From Tolypocladium sp. Sup5 PDA-1 (lineage: Eukaryota > Ascomycota > Sordariomycetes > Hypocreales > Ophiocordycipitaceae): a stretch of DNA of 64,000 nt. Positions 56,106 through 64,000 of the stretch are shown in pieces; position 1 is the stretch's first letter, and each line of letters begins with the position of its first letter. The notes beneath the pieces were generated by a model that ran no database searches, was not told where the DNA came from, and saw only the letters and a program-made list of their open reading frames with translations. The position numbers were made by a program, and so were the translations under genes. The DNA lies in the NCBI GenBank assembly GCA_000750105.3, contig JPHH03000032.1, positions 62,001 to 126,000 on the forward strand, read 5' to 3'.

Positions 56106-56155
56106 CCCATCCTCCCATCCTCCCATCCTCCCATCCTGATTCCTCCCATCCTCCC
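56106..56155 (+). repeat. CCCATCCT minisatellite-like repeat
   Basis: The unit CCCATCCT (or TCCTCCCA) recurs about five or six times with one interruption (TGATT). It probably arose by slippage. Confidence 0.8.
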
Positions 56156-56565
56156 AGGCTCCTCATCCGTCCTTCTGCCCAGCCCCCCGGCGAGACGCGT
56201 ACGTCCAGGATGCAACTCTCGTTAGGCCAAGACCGAACCAAGCAGCAAACAAACGTCCTCGCCATCAGGCATCAGCCATCATACCTTGCATCCGTACCTA
56301 TCGCGCCGATGAGGCTACCCATGCCCGCCCCGACACGTCGGGTTCCGTTGGTCGCAGCAGCGCCCCGACACGCCCGCGGTCCAAGACATCCGTGGACTGC
56401 CAATCTCCCGCCCTTGCGACCGGGCAAGGCACCGTTTTTTTGCGAGCAAATAGTTTCCCGTACTTCGTACAGTGCACACACACATTCCCCTCCCCCGGAT
56501 CTTAGACACGGACCTGAGGGGCCCTGGCAGGGGATGGGGAAGGGGAAGGGGGATGGCGGATATGA

Positions 56566-56575
56566 TATAAATAAA
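56566..56575 (+). promoter_or_regulatory. Probable TATA box of second small secreted protein
   Basis: TATAAATAAA lies 210 nt before ATG 56776. The intervening leader is CT- and CA-rich, as in strongly expressed fungal genes. Confidence 0.45.
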
Positions 56576-56775
56576 GGGTGCGAGTTCCGCAGACCTGAGT
56601 CGGTTTCTGCCGCCCCCTGGAGGATTGAGACAGCAGAAGCAGACACAGACACAAGCAGTGATTGTATATCAACCCAGCCTCGCCACGAAGAAACGTCCAT
56701 CTCCCGACGTTTACTCTCCACGTATACATACCCACTCTATCAACGACATCTTCATCCCGCTTATATCCATTCACC

Positions 56776-57076
56776 ATGAAGGTACGTCGCCGCCTCGCTA
56801 TGCCACCACCACCAGATCGCCTCCGTGTAAGTGAAGCTGACCAGAGACCAGCCCATCGCCCTCCTCGCCGCCCTCTTCCTCACCCTCTCCTCCGCCCTCC
56901 CCACCCCCGAGGACCAGGCCTCCCAGGCCACCGCCATCGACTCCAACCGCCGCTTCTACTGCCCCCAGCGCGTCAACGCCTTCTGCCACGCCTCCAACAT
57001 CCACTCCGGCTGCACCTCTGGCGGCACCTTCCAGTCCGACGCCATGGACACCTGCGGCGAGTGCTCCTGTGAGTAG
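56776..57076 (+). CDS. Small secreted cysteine-rich protein, 76 aa
   Basis: Exon 1 is only ATG AAG (56776-56781). A 70-nt intron (GTACGT...ACCAG, 56782-56851) leads to exon 2, 56852-57076. The product starts MKPIALLAALFLTLSSALP, a clear signal peptide, then PTPEDQASQATAIDSNRR as a likely propeptide. The mature core has six cysteines (FYCPQ, AFCHA, SGCTS, DTCGE, ECS, SC) in about 50 residues. An alternative 3' end exists: GTGAGT at 57069 could be a donor to an acceptor AATAG at 57189-57191, after which GC-TAA gives the ending ECSC instead of ECSCE. The family was not recognised. This gene and that at 47803 are the two effector-like candidates in the window. Confidence 0.78.
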
Positions 57077-57770
57077 TGGTCTGTTCGTCGGCAGCCCTCT
57101 TTTTATATCCCCCGTCTCTGCGTTTGTCGCGGCCATCCATCTGCGTTTCTCGTGGTCGAAGATGTGAGGGCTGATGGACACCCTGGAATAGGCTAAGCGA
57201 CGACCGCGTCGTATGAATATGATGTAAACGACGACCATGACGCCGTGCTTCACAAAACGAGCCTTGCTTGATGAACTTTCAATTCTACTTCAGCAAAAGG
57301 CAATTCCAAAAAGATCGGAGTAATTGGCAGTATATCTGCTTGGAATTCTCGGGGGACCTTTTGTCTTTTTACTTGCTGTTACGCAACTAGGATATCGCAA
57401 CCCAAATCGACTGCACAAACACCACATCCATGGCCGCATTTCACATATGCGTGACGGCTAAAGGCAGACAAAACGAGAGACACGTGCAGGCAACTCCATC
57501 TCAGACAATAGTCTCCATCTTGCTCATATATTCATCCATGGCTTCTACAGCCCTGTGCACATGTATCGCCCCCCCTTCAAGTCTAACAAGCCGCGTCGTC
57601 CAGACGGGAGGTCCCAAAATTCCACAAAGAGGTATCATCGTCTAGTAGCAGTGCCCGTTCCAATTCAAATGTGCCTCTCCCCAGCGCCGGAACAAAGTCA
57701 ATATGCGTAACCCAACGCCGACATCATCATCTCGTCGCCAAATGCATCTTCCAAGCACCATATACACACG
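57077..57770. other. Convergent intergenic spacer
   Basis: This is the 3' flank of the small secreted gene (possibly including its last tiny exon at 57192-57196) and of the phosphate transporter. No further gene is seen. Confidence 0.5.
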
Positions 57771-60232
57771 TTAGACTGGCCGCAGCAGACTGCCCACGTC
57801 CTGCAGCTGCATGTTGTCCGACAGGGGTGGCGGGCCGCCTCGGTCGATTCTGCCCCAGCCTGCTCCCCAGGTCGGCAATTGCTGCTGGTGCAGCATCGTC
57901 TGGCTCGTCGTGCTCGCGGCGCCATCTGCGGATCCGCCGTCCCCGTTGCCGTTTGGTCTCGGGCTGCGGCTCCTGAGTGCGATTTCGTTTGACCCGTCGC
58001 TGCCGATTCGAGACTTTCGGGTTCGCCTCCAGAAACGCGAGTTTTGCTGCCGAGCATTCTCCGCCACGAGTTCCGGCGACGCCATGATGCCCATCCGGGG
58101 TTCTCGACGGCCCTTGGCAAACGTGCTCGTGTGTGTTCGCGGATAGAAGAATCCCGCGGGCTGTCCGCCGTGGAAAGGGTTCCACGCGCGCAGCTTTGGC
58201 GACGCAAGGCTGATGCTTCCGTTGCACCCCGCATTGTAGCTCGTCTTGGACTCGCCGGACAGCTCCTCCAGCGTCACTCCCTTGGTCTCTGGGATGAGCA
58301 GCGAAACGAGGGTCCCCAGGAACATAAAGAGGGCAAACAACTTCAGCAGGCGGTCGAGGTATGGCGAGCAGTCGTTGCCAACACATGCCGTGCCCGATTC
58401 TCGCTTCAGGAGGGGTATGCTGATGCCCTGGGCGACGATGGCGCCAATCTTGCCCATGGCCGCTGACACCCCGTGGCCGGTCGACCGGTACCGCGTCGGG
58501 AAGCACTCTCCAGGAACCACAAAGGTAGTGGTGTTTGGGCCTGCATTGAAGAGGAACTGTCCGACAATATAGAGCGCGAGCATCGCTCCCTCGCTCAGGC
58601 TGTGGAGCTTGAATCCCAATATGCAAAAGATGATGGTCAAAAGCAGGAAGCCAAAGACCTGCAGAGGCTTGCGGCCAATGGTATCGATCGTAAAGACGGC
58701 TGTCCAATAGCCAGGGATGGAGCCGGCACAGGCAAGGATAATCATGCCGACGGCCTGGTTGTACAGTTTGTCGTACAGGGTGCCTCCGCTGGCGTACCCA
58801 ATGGCATGAAGCACAATGGTGCTGTTCAATCCGAGACCATAAAAGGCCAGATCCTAGACAGCATGTCAGCAATCGATGATGGCTTCTGCAGAAGGGACAG
58901 GGATGACGCACCAAAAAGAACCAAGACATGGTGGTCCCGATGAGCACCTTGAGGTTCTTCCACTCGCCAAAGTAGGCAAACACGTCGGACCACGACGCCC
59001 GAGGGACGTTGAGCAGTGTCTCGGAAATGCGCGATCTCGAATTCCGGTTGCTCTCGTACTCGCCCGTGGACTTGCTCTGCACGTAGGCCCGGATGTCGGC
59101 GTCGGCCTTTTCGACGTCGTGCTGCACGTCAAAGGTGTACCGGGGGGTCTCGGGAATGGTGATGCGGTAGTACAAGGCAAGGCATGCAGGGATGGCACCG
59201 ACGCCCACAATAATGCGCCACGATCGATCTGCGGCGACTCGGCATGCTGCACCGCACATCGTCTCGTCCTTGATATCGATGTATGAATCCTTGAAAGCCA
59301 CGGTGGTGACGAGGGCGACGAGGGCAGACATGAGCAGCCCAAAGCCTTGCATGGAGAAGACGGCGGCGATCATGGCTCCTCGCCAACGAGTCGGGGCGAA
59401 TCTGATGGTCGTCAGTTGAGGTTTCAGGACAGCGGGCAAATGGGTACTTACTCGGAGGTGATGACGGATGAAAGAGGATAATCGCCTCCGATGCCGACAC
59501 CCTGCTTGCTGTCAGTAACTCTCCAAAAGGTGCAGTCCGGGCAATCCGGTGCTCACCATCAAGACACGCCAGAAGATCAAGAGGCCAGAGGCGCTGACGG
59601 AGGGGCTAGAAGACACCAGCGCGCAGCTAAAGGTGCCGAATATGATGATGGCGAGTTCGATGCCGTACATGCGTCGGCGGCCAATGGCACTGGAGATGGT
59701 CAGCACATGTCCCGAGCTGAGAAGAGACGGAATCAACCCACTCTGCCAGCCATCCAAAAACTATCATGCCGATGACGATGCCGGCACTGGTCGATGCCTT
59801 GAGGGCCTGGTTCGTGGTGTCGGGCAAGACGCCTCCATTTCCTCCATAGCCGTCTTGATTTTCGTCGCCGCTCCAAAACACCATGCCCAGCAGCGTCGTG
59901 ACGAGGTTGATGGCGAAGATGTCGTAGGAGTCGAGGAGGAAGCCGACGCCGGCGACCAGCACGGCGCGGACATCTGCGGGAGTCAGCATCTCACCACTAC
60001 ACATAGAGGCAGCAGCACCGAGACACTATACGGAGTCGAGGGGCAACGTACGGTACAGGCCAAAGGGAACCTTGTCAATCTCGGACAGGGCCAGTCGCCG
60101 GCGCAGATTCGGGTCGGGTATGTGGGAGTAGTCGTTGTAGAAGTTGTGAAAGGCGCGGTTCCCGCCGAGGGTGCGCTCGCGGTTGCCGGCCGCCATGGGC
60201 GGAGGCAGCATCTCGTCGACGGAGCCCGCCAT
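57771..60232 (-). CDS. Inorganic phosphate transporter, PHO84-type MFS (PHS family)
   Basis: Exons 60232-60052, 59973-59742, 59689-59557, 59501-59452, 59401-58912 and 58853-57771 give 722 aa. After a hydrophilic N-terminus, VRAVLVAGVGFLLDSYDIFA starts the first membrane helix. WLADAIGRRRMYGIEL is the MFS loop 2-3 motif, restored by intron 2. GVGIGGDYPLSSVITSEFAP is the PHS-family signature, spread over three exons. Later blocks are IPETPRYTFDV, IPGYWTAVFTIDTIGRKPLQ and PGECFPTRYRSTGHG. It should import phosphate with protons at the plasma membrane. The tail after the last helix (LLIPETKGVTLEEL) is about 150 residues longer than usual, basic then Gly/Ser-rich. A CACGTG site lies 1.3 kb upstream. 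Confidence 0.92.
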
Positions 60233-62486
60233 GGTTGCGTTGCGAGGCGAGGCGATCAGCAGCGAGGGCTGTCCGGGTCCTCTGGCGACAACATGGGCGA
60301 GGGAGACGGTCGGCTCGATGTCGTCGATGGGCGTTGCGCTGCCTCGCGATGGCACAGACGCAGTCTTCGGCAGTGTCGTCGGTAGTCCGTACTGTGCGTA
60401 GGGCTGGCGTCGACGATCGGCGGCGGAGTGGTTCCGATATCTCCGGTCCACTCGTCGTCGTCGTCGTGAGATGCGGCTGCGATGATCCAGGCGCAAGAGC
60501 AGAGGCGCGCCGACACCAGCGACGAGGTTTCGCAACGTCTGCGTTTCCCGCGTGCCGTAGTCGGGTCGGTCGGTCGATGCTCGCTGAGTCCAGACGATGG
60601 ATGTGACAGAGTTGCGTTTCGGGTAGACGCAAGGTGCGCCGAGAATAGTGTACGAGTACTCGTAGGTAACCCGGGCGATAACAGGCAGTGGAGGTGACAA
60701 GCGGCAGGGCGTGGAGCACCTCAGCGGCGGGGGTTTCCAGAGCAGAGCCAATTACGGTACTGTTGCGACGGTGCCCCGGTGCCCCATAGGTAGGTAGGCA
60801 AGGTAGCCAAGCGGTCCTCAAGGTTCCGACTCTAGCACGTCTTACTCCTCACCCACTTTCGCTACTCGCACTTTGAATTTTCGACAGCGGAAATAAGAAG
60901 CGTCCTAGCGGCGAGTAGCCCAGCCAGCCCGGAAGCCCCTAGCTGCCCAATGCACAGCAAAAAAGTCGCAGGCGGCGAGCGAGCGAGGCGTGGCTTCGCA
61001 CGGGCGGGGGTGCGATACCGCTCGTGCTGCATCTGGCGACCAATGCGGGCCCGCGAGGCGCTGCAGTGCCTGCGTCAATGGCCCTGGTGGAGGGGAAGCT
61101 ACAAGGGTTGGCGCCACTAGGGCAGCCACTTGGGCCACTGCTGTGGGCGCCGCCAGCAGGGAAGCGGGTTCTGGCGCCCTTCCAGAACGTCTCTCCCGCC
61201 CGGAGTTCCAGTGGTTGGATCCAATCCTGCCAGGCCCTTTCAGCCCGCTGCAGATGCTGGCTTGCGTTGGCCACCCTCTGCGTCCAGGTTGCAAGCAACA
61301 AATCAGCTTCCATCGCCATCATCATCGTCGGTGGCCAGCAGCCAACGGCAGCACTAGCAAGGGTCGCGCCGCTGTATTGCAGCAGGCACAGCCAACTCAA
61401 TCCTCAGCTTCGGATCGCCTTCGGTCGCAAATTGGGCAACACGTCCATCGTCAAGCCCTCGCAGCGCTGCTCTTCTCCTCTGCTCCTCCGTCCAGTGACT
61501 CCAGTCCTCTGCCCGCACAGATGCGCGTTTCGGCCCCTGGCTCCAGGATATTGCTGGTCGGTCCCACGTGCTATTTTCGCTGCACAGCCTCCTGCAAAGT
61601 CCCCGAAACCGGTAACCCGGTCCAAGGTTTCCGTCGAGTGACTGGGGCATCAAGTCCTGGGTAGTGAGAACTGACGGTACGGCCATTGGGCCAGCTCCAG
61701 GCGTTGCTGAAACAGGATGGCACATTCGCCGCATCCACCACGGCTCTGGATGTCGCTGGGCTTGCCAAGGTTGCTTGCCTACGAGTACTCCGTATGCTCG
61801 CTTCTCATACCCAAGGTGATAACTCGCAGCAGCATGCAGACTTGGCAACCGTTGGCTGGCTTCGTACTCGTAAGGCATTACTACCCTACCACGCAATCGT
61901 GACACTCCATTATGACAGCCCTGCCCAGGAGGCGAATCGTCATCCTCCGCTGCCGTTCCACGTCTCGACGGCCCACCGTTTACGTACCACAATGAATCGC
62001 ATGGCCTGACGGGTCACGGTCCCCAGCAGGAAGCCGTACGAGTACCGAGAGGCCGAGATGTCAGCGATAAAACAGCGCCCCGAGTCAGTGCCACGGCGCG
62101 TGAGCCGAGCCTCACTGACAGGTCCCTGCCCCATACGACCGTCCGTAAATGAGCCGCATCGTCGCATCGCAGATGGAAGAATTCGCCGAGTCTTATTACT
62201 AATATATCGACAGCAGGAATGGCTCGTGGAGATATAAACCCCCCACCGTCCCTTCCCGTATCAATCTCGCCATCGATAGACGGCTACCGAGACGGCGGTT
62301 GCTTCTGTCATATCATGTGTCCAGGGATCCCTGATGGGAGCCAGCCCATCTGCGACGAAAGAGGTTACCGACCTCAGTCTTGATCGTTAACGGCAGTCAT
62401 AGTCTATTGCGTCGAGACGGCTAACCCTGTACGGCATGTGCTTCCAAACTCCCATGTCGACCTGGACTTTTCGGCTTGTTCCTCCA
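60233..62486. other. Intergenic region, 2.25 kb
   Basis: It is the upstream region of the phosphate transporter and the 3' flank of MET2. ORFs at 60990-61664 (+) and 61354-61992 (-) overlap extensively and have no domain. No transposon or RNA gene is recognised. Confidence 0.5.
61565..61570. promoter_or_regulatory. CACGTG E-box (possible Pho4/NUC-1-type site)
   Basis: The palindrome CACGTG lies 1333 nt upstream of the phosphate transporter start. Pho4 in yeast and NUC-1 in Neurospora bind this core in phosphate-regulated promoters. One site by itself is weak evidence, and Cbf1-type factors use the same sequence. Confidence 0.3.
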
Positions 62487-64000
62487 TTACCAAGCCGTAA
62501 TGTCCTCCACCTCAGCCTCGCCAAACGTGCTCGACTTGGTGAGCTGCCCTACCCCAGCCTCCTCTGGCGCACCGCCCTCTCGGCTCATGATGTCCGGCAG
62601 CACCTCCTTGAGGAACGCCAGGATGTAGCTGTTGACCTGCTCAAACTGCAGCAGAAAGGCGTCGTGGCCTTCCGGGCTGTCAATCCGCTCCAGCCGCGCA
62701 TTCTTTACGTGCTGCGCAATCTCCTCCTGCTCTGCAATGGTAAAGAGCCCGTCGCTTTCGATGCCCAGCACCAGCGTCGGCTGCTCGATGAGCTCAAGGG
62801 CCTCGGCAATGGTCGATGCGCGGTTCCGCGACACGTCGTGCGTGTCCAGCTTCCGTGTCATGGCGATGTAGCAGTTGCTATCGAAGCGCTTGACAAACTT
62901 GGTTCCCTGGTAGCGCAGGTAGGACTGGGCCGAGAAGTACGTCGACGTCGGCAGCGACTCGCCCCCCGTGAGGCCGCCCTTTTGCGGGCCATGAAACTGC
63001 GGGTCAGGAGAGTCTGACGGCGTCGCGGCGGCTGGCTTGCTGCTGGCCGACGCGCTGGAGTCGCTGTTCTTGCGAGACAGCGCCGAGCGCTTCACGTTGT
63101 GCCCGTCGTTGTGGATGTGAAAGTGAGCCTCGGACGGCGTGCTGGGGCGGGGCCGTTCGCGGATGGTCTGAACCTTGGAGGCATCAGGGATATTGCGTCC
63201 GAAGCGGGCTTCAAACGAGTTCCGGCTCCTATAAGTCAACAGCGCCGACATGCGCGCCGCGCCCAGCCCCGTTGACGGAGGGTCGTCGAATGGATAGTAT
63301 CCATCGTCGTACTTTGGGTCGGCGTAGATGCTCTGCCGCTGCGCCTCGCCCCAACTGATGCCCCAGGCGCTGTGCCGACTCGAAGTGGCAATGGGCACGA
63401 CGCACCGGATGTAGTCCTTTCCAAAGTACGCCCACTCCAAGACAAACATGCCGCCTAGCGACCCGCCTATCACGGCGGCAACCTGCTTCACCCCCAAGTC
63501 GTCCAGGAGCAGCTTGTGCAGGCTGGGACGTGTCAGCTTGCTGTGTGAATGCGGAATCCCATCCATCGTGTACTCACTTTACGTCGTCTCGGATCGTGGT
63601 CAGAGGAAACTCGGGCCCATAACGACCCTTTTCGGGATCACCGTCCTTGGCCGTGACGGGGCTGGCCGTACCGTAGGGGCTGCCCAAGCTGTTCATGCAA
63701 ACGACGAAGAACCTCGACGTGTCAAATACCCGGCCTGGCCCGCCGAGCAGCGGCCCCCACCAGTCGCTCACATCAGCGCTGCCGGTGAGTGCGTGGCAGA
63801 TGACCATGGCATTGTCCCCCTCTGGAGACAGCTTGCCCCTGGTTGTGTATGCCACAGGGACATTGTAGAGGGTTATGCCCGACTCAAGAGTGAACTCGGG
63901 GATGCTTGCTATTTGCTGGTCTGGGATGAGAACCGCAAAGGGGTTCTCAGGCTGTGATTGCGTTCTTTCTTACAGGTATTCAGCCACTGGTCTTCTCACG
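62487..64000 (-). CDS. MET2: Homoserine O-acetyltransferase (5' end outside window)
   Basis: The visible exons are 63951-63578 and 63522-62487 (470 codons in total including stop). An upstream intron 63999-63952 (GTGAGA...TCACAG, 48 nt) leaves only base 64000 of the preceding exon. The alpha/beta-hydrolase blocks are present: AMVICHALTGSADVSDWW, NSLGSPYGTASP, the nucleophile elbow AVIGGSLGGMFVLEWA with the catalytic Ser, LVLGIESDGLFTIAEQ with the Asp, and IDSPEGHDAFLLQF with the His. The enzyme acetylates homoserine for methionine synthesis. A Ser/Pro-rich insertion (about 70 residues around SALSRKNSDSSASASSKPA) in the lid region is common to filamentous fungi. The first exon, with the start codon, lies to the right. 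Confidence 0.94.

Larger units (their letters stand above)
54918..56775. other. Intergenic region, 1.86 kb
   Basis: It includes a CCCATCCT tandem (56106-56155), a TATA-like element at 56566-56575 and a pyrimidine-rich leader before the small secreted protein. ORFs on both strands are long but overlapping and featureless. Confidence 0.5.

Noticed and set aside
55937..56779. 280-aa plus-strand ORF upstream of the small secreted protein
   Set aside because: It crosses the CCCATCCT repeat and the TATA/leader region and has no ATG start or family features.
60990..61992. Overlapping ORFs on both strands between the transporter and MET2 (224 and 212 aa)
   Set aside because: The composition is similar on both strands, with no domain, no plausible start context and no splice pattern. 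Treated as intergenic.

Overview
The window is nuclear DNA of a filamentous ascomycete. The genes carry short spliceosomal introns (about 48-125 nt) with GTRNGT donors, CTRAY branch sites close to a YAG acceptor, and GC-rich third codon positions. They are typical Pezizomycotina genes (Zn2Cys6 regulator, Ada2, Nup170/155, Erg28, Pho84-type transporter, a SAD-3/ZNFX1-like helicase). Sordariomycetes, probably Hypocreales, is the best guess from general resemblance; the sequence alone does not prove it. I recognise no bacterial, viral, rRNA, tRNA or CRISPR element and no biosynthetic gene cluster. Exon limits below were read by eye from splice signals and frame, and summed to whole codons for every complete spliced gene model.

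Layout. 1-9.5 kb is accessory: the 3' end of a TmpA-like flavoprotein, a six-exon Zn2Cys6 regulator, an orphan secreted protein with a Kex2-type site, and three kinase-fold genes, of which two are frameshifted or truncated relics and one (8053-9466) is intact. 10.6-12.4 kb holds an EMA19/TMEM97-type membrane protein with a broken-looking splice donor and a single-pass membrane protein. 13.6-19.7 kb is one large SF1 helicase with CCCH, NF-X1 and RZ zinc fingers (ZNFX1/Hrr1/SAD-3 type, linked to RNA silencing). A T5orf172 (GIY-YIG-like) protein and a methyltransferase follow.

24.4-39 kb is a housekeeping block: Nup170/155, histidyl-tRNA synthetase with two start codons, 3-ketoacyl-CoA reductase, Erg28, galactose-1-phosphate uridylyltransferase and Ada2. 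39.5-47 kb holds conserved fungal genes of low or unknown function (DUF7730-like, DUF1993, a rhodanese/Ych1-like protein, a PY-motif membrane protein, and two unknown genes that overlap by 11 nt). 47.8-48.4 kb is an AT-richer island with a three-exon small secreted cysteine-rich protein. Then come ceramide synthase, an HDDC2-type nucleotidase, a long disordered protein, a second small cysteine-rich secreted protein, a phosphate transporter with a long C-terminal tail, and MET2 running off the right edge.

The genes do not form one pathway. Several serve the ER and lipids (ketoacyl-CoA reductase, Erg28, ceramide synthase, perhaps the EXPERA protein). The most notable signals are the kinase-fold graveyard, the two candidate effectors, the silencing-type helicase, the overlapping unknown pair and the non-canonical intron.
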